Positions 8,616 through 18,823 are shown, counted from the stretch's first letter. The stretch is 64,000 bases of DNA from Sphingomonas phyllosphaerae 5.2 (GCF_000419605.1 NZ_ATTI01000001.1:2018501-2082500); one strand, 5' to 3'. Notes: a model not told the origin generated them from the sequence alone. Made by a program: numbers and translations.

Positions 8616-11365
8616 CAGAACTGAGTCCCTACGTTGAAGGTGATAAGCTTGCGATCGTCGCCGGGCTGCGAAACCAGCGCCTTGGCGAGGTCGATGCGCA
8701 GCGGCCCGAACGGTGAATTCCAGTTTACGCCGACGCCGACCGACACGCGCGGACGAGCGGAATTGCCGAGGAACTGCTCGTCGAACGGCTGCGATGCGAT
8801 CTGCGGTGAGTTCGGCACGATGCCGTTACACCCGCCGTTGCCGTTCGGGATACCGGCCGCGCAGGTCGTCGATACCGCAAGCCCGGCGGCGTTGACGTAC
8901 GAATACAGCGGGTTCTCGGCGGTGTCCCTGACCGGCAGCGGCAGCACGATCGTGTTGCCGGCGGCATCGGTGGTGGTCGGGAAGACCGCGGTCGGCAACG
9001 GACGGGTGATGTTGAACAGGCTGCCGAACTGCGCGTAGATCGACGGCCGCAGGCCCAGTTCGCGCGCGCCTGAGCCGAGCGGAATCTCGACCTCGAACCG
9101 GCCGAGGTAATAAGCGGTGCCGCCCAATGCGTCGTCGACCAGCTGGTCGCGATCGGTGATCAGGATCTGCTTACCCGTGGTGCCGTCGGTCGTGTAATAA
9201 CGACGCTGCACGCGCGGGCCGACGCCGCGGATATCGAAGCCGCGGAACTGCGGCTCGCCCAGATAGAAGCGGTCGTTGATGCGGACCTTGTCGATCCCTT
9301 CGCCGCGCGACTTCTCGAGCGACTTGATGTACCCGCCCTCGCCGACGAACGAGCCGATGAACCCGCTGCCGAGGTTCACGAACTTCGAGAAGTCGAGCTT
9401 GCTGCGGATGTACTTCACGTCACCGCCCAGCCCGGCGAAATCCTGGCTGAACACGAAGCGCTGGCCCGCAGTCGGGCGCAGGCGGCTGTTGAGGCTGTCG
9501 AAGATCAGCGAATAGCCGACCGCCGACGTCAGGCGATTGCCCAGCGAATCGCAGAGATAGCGCCCGGCCTTGAGCGGATCGCATCGCCCATTGGTGTAGA
9601 AGCTGTTCTCGTCCAGCCCGACTTCGTCGTACGAAAACTGGTATCGTCCGGCGAGCTGCCAATATTCGGTCAGCGGCACGCCGGTGCGCAGCTGGAACCC
9701 GGTGGACACCTGGCTATAGGTGGTGTTGCGGTTCGTACCGATGAAGTTGAACGCGTTATAGTCACGACGGAACACGTCTAGGCCGACCGCGATGTTCTTG
9801 TCGAAGATGTAGGGTTCGGTGAAACCAAGGTTGATCGACTTGGAGTAGGTGGAATAATTAACGCCGGCGCTCAGCGTCTGGCCCTTGCCGCGGAAGTTGT
9901 TCTGCGTGATGTTGGCCTGGATGATGAAGCGCTCCAGGCTCGAGAAGCCCGCCGACAGCTGCAGCTGACCGGTCGACCGCTCCTCGACGTTCGCCTCAAG
10001 CAGCACGCGGTCTGGCGACGAGCCCGGCGTCTGCTTGATCTCGAACTTATCCTGGAAGAAGCCGAGCGAGTTGATGCGATCCTGCGAGCGCTTGACCTGG
10101 AAGCTGTTGAACGCGTCGCCCTCGGCCAGTCGCACTTCGCGGCGAACCACCTTGTCCTGCGTCTGCGTGTTGCCGGTGATATCGACGCGCTCGACGTACG
10201 TACGCTGCGCCTGCCCGATGTGGAAGTTGATCGACATCGTCAGCGATTCGCGCTCACGCTGGAATTCCGGCGCGACGTCGCTGAATGCGTAGCCGAACAG
10301 TCCGGCGGTCTCGCTCAGATTGTCGACGGTGTCCTCGACCATCTTGGCGTTGTACCAGTCGCCCTTCTTGATCGGCAGCCCGGCGGCCAGCTTCTTGCCG
10401 TCGAAATCGCGGATGTCGCTGTCGACCGTGACGTCGCCGAATTTGTAGCGCGGGCCTTCCTCCACCACGTAGGTGATGATGAAGTCCTTGCGATCCGGCG
10501 TCAGCTCCGCGACCGCCGACGTCACGCGGAAATCCGCATAGCCCTCGGTCAGGTAGAATTGCCGCAGCTTCTGCTGGTCGTAGGCGAGCCGATCCTGATC
10601 ATAGGACGTGCCCGACGACAGCAAGCGGTAGAAGCGCGCTTCCTTGGTCGCCATCTGCGCCCGCAGCTTGCCCGCGTCGAACACCTTGTTGCCGATGATG
10701 TTGATCTGGCGGACCTTGGACTTCGGTCCTTCGCTCACCTCGAAGATCACGTCGACGCGATTCTGGTCGAGGCTGACCATCTTCGGCTGCACGGTCGCGG
10801 CGAAGCGGCCCTGCCGGCGATACAGCTCGACGATCCGCGTCACGTCGGCACGCACTGCGGAGCGCGTGAAGATCTGACGCGGCTTCAGCCGGACCTCCTT
10901 GCCGATCTTGTCTTCCTTCAGGCGCTTGTTGCCCTCGAAGATGACGCGGTTGATGATCGGGTTCTCGCGCACGCGGATCACGATGTTGCCGGTCGCGGCA
11001 CCATCGATCTGCACGTCGGCGAACAGGTCGCTCGCGTACAGGTCCTTGATCGCCTGATCGAGCGTTTCGTTGGTGTAGCTGTCGCCCTGCCGCAACTTGG
11101 TATAGCTGAGCGCGGTTTCCGGCTCGATGCGCTGCGTGCCCTCGACGCGCAGCGACGTGATGGCGCGCGCCGCCGGCGACACGATCGCCGGCCCCTGCGC
11201 GGCGGCAGGCGCCGCGGTGGTGCCGGGGGCTGCGGTGGTGGCAGCTGGCTGCGCCGCCGGCCGCGTCTGGGCGGTCGCGGCCAGCGGGACACCGGCCAGC
11301 ATGGTGCAGCCCAGCAAGGTCGCCGAGGCACGCGCCCGCGAAGTCGAAGTGTTCAACACCGTCAC
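8615..11365 (-). CDS. bamA: Outer membrane protein assembly factor BamA
   Basis: A 916-residue precursor starting at GTG 11365, preceded by GGGTGGGA. It has a signal peptide (to about residue 32), an Ala/Pro/Thr-rich linker (about 33-65), then POTRA repeats from ITSLRVEGTQRIE to about residue 430 and a C-terminal 16-strand barrel. The conserved loop-6 region reads FRGFDIRGVGPR and contains the family VRGF-like motif, and the protein ends in an aromatic residue (GTQF), the usual barrel signal. BamA inserts outer-membrane proteins. The gene is the second envelope gene after rseP in the operon. Confidence 0.95.
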   Translation of the reverse strand: MTVLNTSTSRARASATLLGCTMLAGVPLAATAQTRPAAQPAATTAAPGTTAAPAAAQGPAIVSPAARAITSLRVEGTQRIEPETALSYTKLRQGDSYTNETLDQAIKDLYASDLFADVQIDGAATGNIVIRVRENPIINRVIFEGNKRLKEDKIGKEVRLKPRQIFTRSAVRADVTRIVELYRRQGRFAATVQPKMVSLDQNRVDVIFEVSEGPKSKVRQINIIGNKVFDAGKLRAQMATKEARFYRLLSSGTSYDQDRLAYDQQKLRQFYLTEGYADFRVTSAVAELTPDRKDFIITYVVEEGPRYKFGDVTVDSDIRDFDGKKLAAGLPIKKGDWYNAKMVEDTVDNLSETAGLFGYAFSDVAPEFQRERESLTMSINFHIGQAQRTYVERVDITGNTQTQDKVVRREVRLAEGDAFNSFQVKRSQDRINSLGFFQDKFEIKQTPGSSPDRVLLEANVEERSTGQLQLSAGFSSLERFIIQANITQNNFRGKGQTLSAGVNYSTYSKSINLGFTEPYIFDKNIAVGLDVFRRDYNAFNFIGTNRNTTYSQVSTGFQLRTGVPLTEYWQLAGRYQFSYDEVGLDENSFYTNGRCDPLKAGRYLCDSLGNRLTSAVGYSLIFDSLNSRLRPTAGQRFVFSQDFAGLGGDVKYIRSKLDFSKFVNLGSGFIGSFVGEGGYIKSLEKSRGEGIDKVRINDRFYLGEPQFRGFDIRGVGPRVQRRYYTTDGTTGKQILITDRDQLVDDALGGTAYYLGRFEVEIPLGSGARELGLRPSIYAQFGSLFNITRPLPTAVFPTTTDAAGNTIVLPLPVRDTAENPLYSYVNAAGLAVSTTCAAGIPNGNGGCNGIVPNSPQIASQPFDEQFLGNSARPRVSVGVGVNWNSPFGPLRIDLAKALVSQPGDDRKLITFNVGTQF

Positions 11366-11441
11366 TGCAATCCCACCCGAGAGTAAACGCCGTCCGTACG
11401 GGTCCGGTCGACGACGTCCGCGTCGCCCTGCCCCAGCTTGC

Positions 11442-12575
11442 TCACCCGATCAACCCGGCCAGATGCCGCCAGAGGCCGAAGTTGCCGAGATCGTTGAACG
11501 TCACGAGCAACATCAGCGCAAGTACCGCCACCAGCCCGCCGCGATAGGCCCATTCCACCGCTTCCGGCGCGACCGGGCGTCGCCGCACCGCCTCGATCGC
11601 ATAGAACAGCAGGTGACCGCCATCCAGCATCGGCACTGGCAGCAGGTTGATGAACCCCAGATTGATCGAAACCAGCGCGATCAGGAAAACGAACGCGTCG
11701 GTGCCAAGCGAGATCTGCTCGCCCGAGACCTTGGCGATCGACAGCGGCCCACCGAGCTCCTTGACCGAGCGGCGCCCGGAGATGATCTGCCCGATCGTCT
11801 CGACCATCATGCCGACGATCTGGCCGGTGCGGTTCACGGCGACGATCGGTGCCTCCAGCACGCCCACCGGCTCGATCACCGGCGCGCCCGGCGCGATCCC
11901 CAGCAGCCCGACCCTGTAGCTGTTGCCGAATCGATCTTCCTGCACCTGTGTGCCGATGACCGCCTCGACGCTTTGCGGCACATCGCCGCGCACGTAATCC
12001 ACCCGCACGCGCTCGCCGGCACGGATCTTCACGAACCGCACCATGTCCTCGAACGTCTCGACCTCGCGACCGCCCAGCGCGGTCACGCGGTCGCCGACGC
12101 GCAGCCCGGCTGCGGCCGCGGCGGTGCCGGGGATCGCCTGGCCGACGACGCTCGGCGTGCGCGCATCGCCGTAAGCGAGTGCGAAGCCGGCGAGGATCAG
12201 GATCGCGAGTACGAAATTCACGAACGGTCCGGCGGCGACGATGATCGCGCGCTGCCAGACCGGCTTGGCCTGGAACGTCGCCTGCCGTTCCGCCGCTGGC
12301 AGCGAAAGCCACTCGGTGGTCGGCTGACTGGCCGGATTCATGTCGCCGGCGAACTTCACGTATCCGCCCAGCGGCAGCAGCGCCAACTTCCAGCGCGTGC
12401 CGCGCCTGTCAGTCCAGCCCGCGAGTTCGCGGCCAAACCCGATCGAGAACGCCTCGGCCTTAACCCCGAACCAGCGCCCTGCGAGGTAGTGGCCCATTTC
12501 ATGGATGAAGACGAGCGGACCGATCACCAGGAAAAAGGCGAGGACGGTCAGCAACAGTCCGGGAGTTTGGATCAA
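11442..12575 (-). CDS. rseP: Site-2 intramembrane zinc protease RseP
   Basis: A 377-residue membrane protease with the HEMGH zinc motif (H25, E26, H29) in its first membrane segment, a single PDZ-like domain (about residues 105-190, VVGQAIPGTAAAAAGL region) and the second active-site motif PMLDGGHLLF near the C-terminus. RseP cuts anti-sigma factors and leftover signal peptides. The start is TTG 12575, which overlaps the dxr stop (TTGA); the length from this start fits the family. The single PDZ differs from the two in the E. coli protein but is common in alphaproteobacteria. Confidence 0.93.
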   Translation of the reverse strand: MIQTPGLLLTVLAFFLVIGPLVFIHEMGHYLAGRWFGVKAEAFSIGFGRELAGWTDRRGTRWKLALLPLGGYVKFAGDMNPASQPTTEWLSLPAAERQATFQAKPVWQRAIIVAAGPFVNFVLAILILAGFALAYGDARTPSVVGQAIPGTAAAAAGLRVGDRVTALGGREVETFEDMVRFVKIRAGERVRVDYVRGDVPQSVEAVIGTQVQEDRFGNSYRVGLLGIAPGAPVIEPVGVLEAPIVAVNRTGQIVGMMVETIGQIISGRRSVKELGGPLSIAKVSGEQISLGTDAFVFLIALVSINLGFINLLPVPMLDGGHLLFYAIEAVRRRPVAPEAVEWAYRGGLVAVLALMLLVTFNDLGNFGLWRHLAGLIG

Positions 12576-13729
12576 GCCACGCAGTCCTTCACGCGCTCAC
12601 CGGCCATTCTCCGCGCCTCGCCGTCGACGTGGAGCACCGCGTCGAGGGTTTCCGGCGCGGCCGGGTCGTAGCGCTGCAGGGTATCGTCGACGATTGCGGC
12701 GATTTCAAGAAAGCCGATCGCGCCAGCCAGGAACGCCGCGACCGCGACCTCGTTGGAAGCATTGAGGATCGCCGGGCGCGCACCGCCGGCATCGACCGCC
12801 GATCGCGCCAGCGACAGAGCGGAAAAACGCTCGCTATCAGGCTCTTCGAAGTCAAGCCTGCCAAGCTTGACGAGGTCCAGCGGCGCCATGGGCGTAGCCA
12901 TCCGGTCCGGCCATGCAAGACAATGGGCGATCGGCACCCGCATGTCGGATGGCCCGAGCTGGGCCAGCATCGATCCGTCGACATAATCGACCATGCTGTG
13001 GATCACCGACTGGCGATGGATCACGATCTCGATCTGGTCGGGGCGGACCGGGAACAACGCCGCCGCCTCGATTAGCTCCAGCCCCTTGTTCATCATCGTC
13101 GCACTGTCGACCGAAATCTTCGCGCCCATCGACCAGTTTGGATGCGCGACGGCCTGAGCGGGCGTGACGGCCGCCATCGCCTCCAGCGACCAGTCGCGGA
13201 ACGGTCCGCCGCTCGCCGTCAGGATGATCCGCCTCACCCGCGCGATCTGCGCCGGATCGAGACATTGAAAGATCGCATTATGCTCGCTGTCGGCAGGCAA
13301 CAACGTCGCGCCATGCTGCGTCGCCGCCGCGGTGATGATGGCGCCGGCCGACACCAGCGGCTCCTTGTTGGCGAGCACCACCGTGCCACCCTGCTCGATC
13401 GCCGCCAGTGTCGGGCGCAAACCGGCGCAGCCGACGATCGCACCCATCGTCCAGTCGGCGCCGTTCGCCGCGGCCTCGCAGACGGCAGCGGCGCCGCCCG
13501 TCGCGGCGATGCCGGTCCCGGCAAGCGCGGCGCGCAGCTCGCCGAGACAACGCTCGTCTGCGACCACCGCCAGTTCGGCGTTGGTCCGGATCGCGGCCGC
13601 GGCCAAACGGGTCACGTCGCAATTGGCGGTCAGCGCGCGCACCCGGAACGCTTCCGGCGCACGCTCCACCAGGTCGAGCGTCGACGTACCCACCGACCCG
13701 GTGGCGCCAAGGATGTTGACGGTTCTCAC
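12572..13729 (-). CDS. dxr: 1-deoxy-D-xylulose 5-phosphate reductoisomerase
   Basis: A 385-residue NADPH-dependent enzyme of the MEP isoprenoid pathway that converts DXP to MEP. The N-terminus is the NADPH loop ILGATGSVG. Other conserved blocks are LANKEPLVSAG, the LPADSEHNAIFQCL metal-binding block (D and E ligands), LTASGGPFR and MMNKGLELIEA. The start is GTG 13729, inside the cdsA stop (GTGA), and the stop overlaps the rseP start. The frame continues upstream inside cdsA, but nothing there resembles Dxr. Confidence 0.95.
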   Translation of the reverse strand: MRTVNILGATGSVGTSTLDLVERAPEAFRVRALTANCDVTRLAAAAIRTNAELAVVADERCLGELRAALAGTGIAATGGAAAVCEAAANGADWTMGAIVGCAGLRPTLAAIEQGGTVVLANKEPLVSAGAIITAAATQHGATLLPADSEHNAIFQCLDPAQIARVRRIILTASGGPFRDWSLEAMAAVTPAQAVAHPNWSMGAKISVDSATMMNKGLELIEAAALFPVRPDQIEIVIHRQSVIHSMVDYVDGSMLAQLGPSDMRVPIAHCLAWPDRMATPMAPLDLVKLGRLDFEEPDSERFSALSLARSAVDAGGARPAILNASNEVAVAAFLAGAIGFLEIAAIVDDTLQRYDPAAPETLDAVLHVDGEARRMAGERVKDCVA

Positions 13730-14559
13730 GCCGGCAGGCTCGGCAGGATCAGTACCAGCAAGGCGGCGACCGGCGCGACCGGCACCAGTCCGTCGAGGCG
13801 GTCGAGCACCCCGCCATGTCCCGGCAGGATGTTGCCCGAATCCTTGACGCCCGCCCGCCGCTTCAGCCAGCTCTCGTAGAGATCGCCCATCTGCGACAAC
13901 ACCGCCAGCAACGGCGAGCACGCAGCGAGGGCGAGCGGGAGCCCCGCCACCGCATGCAGCGCGCCGCCCAGCATTGCCGCGGCGATCGTCCCGCCGATCA
14001 GCCCCGCCCAGGTCTTGTTGGGCGAAAGGCGTGGTGCCAGCTTCGGTCCGCCGATCGAACGTCCGGCGAAGAACGCACCGATGTCGCACGCCCAAACCAG
14101 CGCCATCGTCCAGAAGGAATAGAGCAGACCCATGTCGCCGTGCCGGCGCAGGACGATCAGCGCCAGCACCGGTACGCCGCAATAAACCACGCCCAGCGCC
14201 AGCTGCGGCAGCTTGGTAACGATCACGACGAAGAACGCCGCACCGCCGATCAGCCCCAGCGTGAAGAAATCATGCGGTTCGATGATCAGCCACGCCGGCG
14301 CCATCGTCGCCAGCGGCACGCTGAGCGCCATCTGCGCCAGCCGCTTCGTCTTGGCGGACACGTGCTGCAGGTCGCACCACTCCGCCATCATGAACAAGGC
14401 GATCACGATCGACAGCAGCCAGAAAGCGATGTCGCCCAACACGATCGCCGCGGAGGCGATCGCGATCATCCCCACGCTGGCGATCATCCGCAGCCGCAGG
14501 TTCGACGGCGTGCGCAGCTTGGCATCGGGGGTGTGCGGAAGCGGGAGATCGTCGCTCAT
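13726..14559 (-). CDS. cdsA: Phosphatidate cytidylyltransferase
   Basis: A 277-residue inner-membrane enzyme making CDP-diacylglycerol from phosphatidate and CTP. Seven to eight hydrophobic segments are visible, and the C-terminal signature reads LKRRAGVKDSGNILPGHGG followed by LDRLDGL, which matches the CdsA pattern S-x-x-K-R-x(4)-K-D...GHGG..DR.D. CDP-diacylglycerol is the substrate for PssA, encoded 5 kb away in this window. ATG 14559 is chosen because it gives the usual length and avoids overlap with uppS. Confidence 0.94.
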   Translation of the reverse strand: MSDDLPLPHTPDAKLRTPSNLRLRMIASVGMIAIASAAIVLGDIAFWLLSIVIALFMMAEWCDLQHVSAKTKRLAQMALSVPLATMAPAWLIIEPHDFFTLGLIGGAAFFVVIVTKLPQLALGVVYCGVPVLALIVLRRHGDMGLLYSFWTMALVWACDIGAFFAGRSIGGPKLAPRLSPNKTWAGLIGGTIAAAMLGGALHAVAGLPLALAACSPLLAVLSQMGDLYESWLKRRAGVKDSGNILPGHGGVLDRLDGLVPVAPVAALLVLILPSLPA

Positions 14560-14569
14560 GCGGTGCGCG

Positions 14570-15301
14570 TCACAGCCCGCCGTAGCGGCGCTGCCGCTGC
14601 CCGAACGCATCGACCGCGGCGGCAAGATCGTCGGCGCCGAAATCGGGCCACAACGTCTCGACGAACAGCAATTCGGCATACGCCGCCTGCCACAACAGGA
14701 AGTTGGAAAGCCGCTGCTCGCCCGAAGTGCGGATAAGCAGGTCGAGCGGCGGCAGGTCGCGTGTCTCCAGCTGCGTTTCGATCGCGTCGGCGTCGATCGC
14801 CGTCGGATCCAGCCCGCCGGCCGCCGCCTGCACAGCCAGCGCGCGCGCCGCCTCGACCAGTTCGGCCTGCGCGCCATAGTTCAGCGCGATCGCGAGGATC
14901 GGCCCGCTATTCCCTGCGGTCCGCGCCAACGCATCATCGATCAGCTCGACGACGTCGGCCGGGAAGCGGCGGTAGTCGCCCAGCACCCGCAATCGCACAT
15001 TTTCGCGAACCAGCTCGGCGAGGTCGTTGCGGATGAACAGCTTCAGCAGCTTCATCAACCCGCTCACCTCTTCCGCCGGCCGCCGCCAATTCTCGGACGA
15101 GAAGGCATAAAGGGTGAGCGCCTCGATCCCCAGCGCACGCGCGGCACGCGTCACGCTGCGCACTGCCTCGACGCCCGCGCGATGCCCCATCGCACGCGGC
15201 ATCCGCCGGCTCGCCGCCCAGCGGCCGTTGCCGTCCATGATGATCGCGACGTGGCGCGGCAGCACGGCCGGCGCCGCCCGCGGAACCGCGGCGGTCGCCA
15301 T
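14570..15301 (-). CDS. uppS: Undecaprenyl diphosphate synthase
   Basis: A 243-residue cis-prenyltransferase that condenses isopentenyl diphosphate units to make the C55 carrier lipid for cell-wall synthesis. The motif IIMDGNGRWA has catalytic Asp23; LYAFSSENWRRP, LNYGAQAE and the LIRTSGEQRLSNFLLWQAAY block are diagnostic. ATG 15301 is the best start; the frame reaches 15364, inside frr. Eleven bp separate it from cdsA and 28 bp from frr. Confidence 0.96.
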   Translation of the reverse strand: MATAAVPRAAPAVLPRHVAIIMDGNGRWAASRRMPRAMGHRAGVEAVRSVTRAARALGIEALTLYAFSSENWRRPAEEVSGLMKLLKLFIRNDLAELVRENVRLRVLGDYRRFPADVVELIDDALARTAGNSGPILAIALNYGAQAELVEAARALAVQAAAGGLDPTAIDADAIETQLETRDLPPLDLLIRTSGEQRLSNFLLWQAAYAELLFVETLWPDFGADDLAAAVDAFGQRQRRYGGL

Positions 15302-15329
15302 CAGATCGTCCTCCGGGGCATGCGTCGCG

Positions 15330-15887
15330 TCACTTGTTGAGGATTTCCTTTTCCTTGGCCGCAAACGTGGTGTCGATCTCGGCGATCGTCGCGTCGGTCA
15401 GCTTCTGGACCTCCGTCTCGTGGCGCTTGCGCTCGTCCTCGGAGATGACGTTCTTCTTCTCGTCGACCTTCAGCGCGTCCATCCCGTCACGGCGCACGTT
15501 GCGCACCGCGATCTTGGCCTTCTCCGAATATTGCCCGGCGAGCTTCGCCAGTTCCTTGCGGCGCTCCTCCGTCAAATCGGGGATCGGCAGGCGCAGCGTC
15601 TGGCCGTCGTTGATCGGGTTCAGCCCGAGCCCTGCGGAGCGGATCGCCTTCTCGACCGGCCCGACGTTCGTCTTGTCCCATACCTGCACCGACAGCATCC
15701 GCGGCTCGGGCACCGAAACGGTCGCGACCTGGTTGAGCGGCATGTGCGCGCCATAGACCTCGACGTTCACGGGATCGAGCAACGAGGTCGAAGCGCGACC
15801 GGTGCGCAGGCCGCCCAGGTCGCCCTTCAGCGATTCCACCGCGCCGTGCATGCGACGCTCAAGATCGGCCTTGTCATACGCGGGCAT
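15330..15887 (-). CDS. frr: Ribosome recycling factor
   Basis: A 185-residue protein, the standard family length. It starts [13 protein letters not shown] and contains LRTGRAS, the VEVYG block, [15 protein letters not shown] and the [10 protein letters not shown] segment. It releases ribosomes from mRNA after termination, together with EF-G. Its ATG lies 14 bp inside the end of pyrH, so the two are translationally coupled. Confidence 0.97.
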   Translation of the reverse strand: MPAYDKADLERRMHGAVESLKGDLGGLRTGRASTSLLDPVNVEVYGAHMPLNQVATVSVPEPRMLSVQVWDKTNVGPVEKAIRSAGLGLNPINDGQTLRLPIPDLTEERRKELAKLAGQYSEKAKIAVRNVRRDGMDALKVDEKKNVISEDERKRHETEVQKLTDATIAEIDTTFAAKEKEILNK

Positions 15888-16617
15888 CGATATTCTCCAC
15901 TTGCTTCTGCACGATCGTCGAAATGCCGTTGCCACCCAGCACCGCGGCGAAATTGCCGTGCTGCCGGATGTTGAAGACGACGATCGGAATTTCCGAGTCA
16001 CGGCACAGCGCGACGGCGCTGGCGTCCATGACCTTCAGGTTCTTCGCCAGCACCATGTCGTAACTGACGGTTTCATAACGCTTTGCGCCTTCGACCTTCT
16101 TCGGATCGGCATCGTAGACACCGTCCACGGACGTGCCCTTGAACAGCGCATCGCAATTCATTTCCGCCGCGCGCAGCGCCGCGCCGCTATCGGTCGTGAA
16201 GAACGGCGAACCGACACCGGCAGCGAAGATCACGACGCGGCCCTTTTCCAGGTGCCGCTCCGCGCGCCGGCGGATGAACGGCTCGCACACCGAATGCATC
16301 GGAATCGCCGACTGCACGCGCGTATCGACGCCGATTTGCTCCAGCGCGTTCTGCACCGCCAGCGCGTTCATGACCGTCGCCAGCATCCCCATGTAATCGG
16401 CGGTGCCGCGCTCGAAACCCTGCGCTGCGGCGGCCAGCCCGCGGAAAATGTTGCCGCCACCCACGACCACGCACAGCTCGTAGCCCTGCGCCTTCACGTC
16501 GGCGATCTCCTCCGCGACGCGCGCGGTCACCGCCGGATCGATCGCAAGCCCGCCCTCGCCCATCAGGACTTCGCCCGACAGCTTGAGAAGGATGCGTTTG
16601 TAGCGAGGCTCGGTCAC
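15874..16617 (-). CDS. pyrH: UMP kinase
   Basis: A 247-residue amino-acid-kinase-fold enzyme that phosphorylates UMP to UDP. Signature blocks are [40 protein letters not shown], and [11 protein letters not shown], with [13 protein letters not shown] near the nucleotide site. The start is GTG 16617. It is 178 bp downstream of tsf, with a strong hairpin in the spacer, so pyrH may be partly uncoupled from rpsB-tsf. Confidence 0.96.
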   Translation of the reverse strand: MTEPRYKRILLKLSGEVLMGEGGLAIDPAVTARVAEEIADVKAQGYELCVVVGGGNIFRGLAAAAQGFERGTADYMGMLATVMNALAVQNALEQIGVDTRVQSAIPMHSVCEPFIRRRAERHLEKGRVVIFAAGVGSPFFTTDSGAALRAAEMNCDALFKGTSVDGVYDADPKKVEGAKRYETVSYDMVLAKNLKVMDASAVALCRDSEIPIVVFNIRQHGNFAAVLGGNGISTIVQKQVENIDARV

Positions 16618-16713
16618 TGAAATTCCGTTTTATCTGGGGGCGGGCGGCGCGGACCCTAAGCGGCGGGTCGGCCACTGGCAATGGGTTGACACGATCACCT
16701 CGTCCCGAACGCA

Positions 16714-16747
16714 AACCGCCGCCCCGGCCGAGACCGGAGCGGCGGTT
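16714..16747 (-). terminator. Terminator/attenuator after tsf
   Basis: AACCGCCGC (16714-16722) and GCGGCGGTT (16739-16747) form a perfect 9-bp stem with a GC-rich interior that can pair further. On the minus strand the stem is followed by TTTGCG. It lies 49 bp after the tsf stop and ahead of pyrH. Confidence 0.6.
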
Positions 16748-16795
16748 CCCGCGGTCAGGCGCCGCAGCGGATCACCGCCGCGGCGAAGGTCGCGA

Positions 16796-17728
16796 TCAGC
16801 CCTGTGCCACGCCCGAGGCGGCGGCGACTTCCGCGGCGAAGTCGGACACTTCCTTCTCGATGCCTTCGCCGAGCTGGAAGCGGACATAATCCTTTAGCAC
16901 GATCTCGGCGCCGGCGTCCTTGCCGGCCTTGGCGACCACGTCGCTGATCTTGGTCTTGCCGTCCATCACGAACAGCTGGCTGACCAGCGCATGCTCCTTG
17001 CGGTACTTGGCGATCGAGCCCTCGACCATCTTGGCGATGATGTCGGCCGGTTTGCCCGATTCGGCGGCCTTCTCGGTCGCGATCGCGCGCTCGCGCTCGA
17101 TCTCGGCCTCGTCAAGATCGCCCTCGTTCAGCGCCTTCGGGAACGCGGCGGCGATGTGCATCGCCAGCTGCTTGCCGAGTGCCTGCAGCACGTCGTCGGA
17201 TGCGTTGCTCTCCAGCGCAACCAGCACGCCGATCTTGCCCAGACCCGGCGCCTGCTGGTTGTGGACATAGGGCACCACGGCGCCGCTCGTCACGCTCAGC
17301 TGGCGCGCACGGCGGATCGACTGGTTTTCACCGATCGTCGCGATATTGTTGGTCAGCGCCTCGCCGACGGTCGTGCCCGACGGCATCGCCGCGCCCTTGA
17401 TCGCCTCGACGTCACCGCCGGTGGCGAGCGCGATCTGCGTCACTTCGCGCACGAAGTTCTGGAACTGCTCGTTCTTCGCGACGAAGTCGGTCTCCGAGTT
17501 CACCTCGACCACCGCGCCCTTGGTGCCGGCGACGGCGACGCCGACCAGGCCCTCGGCGGCGGTGCGGCTCGACTTCTTCTGCGCCGCGGCCAGACCCTTG
17601 GTACGCAGCCAGTCCAGCGCCGCCTCCATGTCGCCGCTGGCCTCGTTCAGCGCCTTCTTGCAATCCATCATGCCCGCGCCGCTCTTCTCGCGCAGGTCCT
17701 TGACCATCGCTGCCGTGATATCGGCCAT
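16796..17728 (-). CDS. tsf: Elongation factor Ts
   Basis: A 310-residue guanine-exchange factor for EF-Tu. The N-terminal UBA-like region reads [20 protein letters not shown], followed by [11 protein letters not shown] and the [10 protein letters not shown] block that contacts EF-Tu. The length is typical of proteobacterial EF-Ts. It follows rpsB by 117 bp, as in almost all bacteria, and the spacer has an 8-bp hairpin. Confidence 0.97.
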   Translation of the reverse strand: MADITAAMVKDLREKSGAGMMDCKKALNEASGDMEAALDWLRTKGLAAAQKKSSRTAAEGLVGVAVAGTKGAVVEVNSETDFVAKNEQFQNFVREVTQIALATGGDVEAIKGAAMPSGTTVGEALTNNIATIGENQSIRRARQLSVTSGAVVPYVHNQQAPGLGKIGVLVALESNASDDVLQALGKQLAMHIAAAFPKALNEGDLDEAEIERERAIATEKAAESGKPADIIAKMVEGSIAKYRKEHALVSQLFVMDGKTKISDVVAKAGKDAGAEIVLKDYVRFQLGEGIEKEVSDFAAEVAAASGVAQG

Positions 17729-17803
17729 TTCACTGTCCTCAGCTTTGATTGCGTCGACGCGCGACGATCGGGTCGATCGCCGCGCGCCGAACGGGAAACA
17801 GGA

Positions 17804-17825
17804 AGGCTCCGCGCTTACGGAGCCT
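17804..17825 (-). terminator. Hairpin between rpsB and tsf
   Basis: AGGCTCCG (17804-17811) and CGGAGCCT (17818-17825) form a perfect 8-bp stem with a 6-nt loop, 20 bp after the rpsB stop on the minus strand. It is a candidate attenuator setting the S2 to EF-Ts ratio. Confidence 0.55.
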
Positions 17826-17845
17826 CCGTGACATTCGCGCGTCCC

Positions 17846-18679
17846 TTACGCGGCGGCGGGCTCGCCTTCGGGAGCCGGGGCATCAGCCATCGTCGGGGCG
17901 GCGGCGTTCTCGTCGGGGGCCGGCTCGGCGGTCAGCGCCTCCTCGACCGGCGGCTCCATCATCGCGCCCAGATCGGCGCCGCTGCGCGCCTGCTGCTGCT
18001 GATTGCCGCGGGTCGAGGCGATCGCGATCGCCTCGCAATACAGGCGGATCGCGCGCGCTGCGTCGTCATTGGCAGGCACCGGGAAAGCGATGCCGTCCGG
18101 CGACACGTTCGAATCGAGGATCGCCACGACGGGGATGCCCAGCGTGTTGGCTTCCTTGATCGCCAGCTCTTCCTTGTTGGCGTCGATCACGAACATCACG
18201 TCGGGAACGCCGCCCATGTCGCGGATGCCGCCCAGCGACAGCTCGAGCTTGTCGCGCTCGCGGGTCAGCTGCAGCACTTCCTTCTTGGTCAGGCCGGCGG
18301 TGTTGCCCGACAGCTGCTCCTCAAGGCTCTTCAGGCGCTTGATCGAGTTCGAGATCGTCTTCCAGTTGGTGAGCATGCCGCCCAGCCAGCGGTGGTTGAC
18401 GAAATGCTGGCCGGCGCGACGCGCTGCCTCGGCGACCGGCTCCTGCGCCTGGCGCTTGGTGCCGACGAACAGCACCTTGCCGCCAGCCGCGACCGACTGG
18501 CTGACGAAGTCGAGCGCGCGCGCGAACAGCGGCACGGTCTGCGACAGGTCGATGATGTGGACGCCGTTACGCTCGCCGAAGATGTAGGGCTTCATCTTCG
18601 GGTTCCAGCGGTGGGTCTGGTGGCCGAAGTGCGCGCCGGTCTCGATCAGCTGCTGCATGGAGACGACAGGAGCCGCCAT
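17846..18679 (-). CDS. rpsB: 30S ribosomal protein S2
   Basis: A 277-residue ribosomal protein starting [11 protein letters not shown] at ATG 18679 after an AAGGAAAAAAC site. [46 protein letters not shown] and the [12 protein letters not shown] blocks are diagnostic. The C-terminus is extended by an acidic Ala/Glu/Pro-rich tail (about residues 235-277), as in other sphingomonads. It is the first gene of the minus-strand cluster. The leader has a small CCCC-ATGC-GGGG hairpin at 18758-18769; S2 autoregulation there is possible but not shown. Confidence 0.97.
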   Translation of the reverse strand: MAAPVVSMQQLIETGAHFGHQTHRWNPKMKPYIFGERNGVHIIDLSQTVPLFARALDFVSQSVAAGGKVLFVGTKRQAQEPVAEAARRAGQHFVNHRWLGGMLTNWKTISNSIKRLKSLEEQLSGNTAGLTKKEVLQLTRERDKLELSLGGIRDMGGVPDVMFVIDANKEELAIKEANTLGIPVVAILDSNVSPDGIAFPVPANDDAARAIRLYCEAIAIASTRGNQQQQARSGADLGAMMEPPVEEALTAEPAPDENAAAPTMADAPAPEGEPAAA

Positions 18680-18823
18680 GGTGTTTTTTCCTTCCGGTTG
18701 AGCCTCTGGGGAGCGAGTGACGCGACCTGAAAGGCCAGCGCACCGGTTGATGATGCTCCCCATGCGGGGTTGAGGCGCGCGCCTTAGCGGATGGCGTCGT
18801 GCATTGCAACGATCACGACGGAG

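Noticed and set aside
10220..11386. 388-codon plus-strand frame opposite bamA
   Set aside because: Shadow of the POTRA part of bamA.
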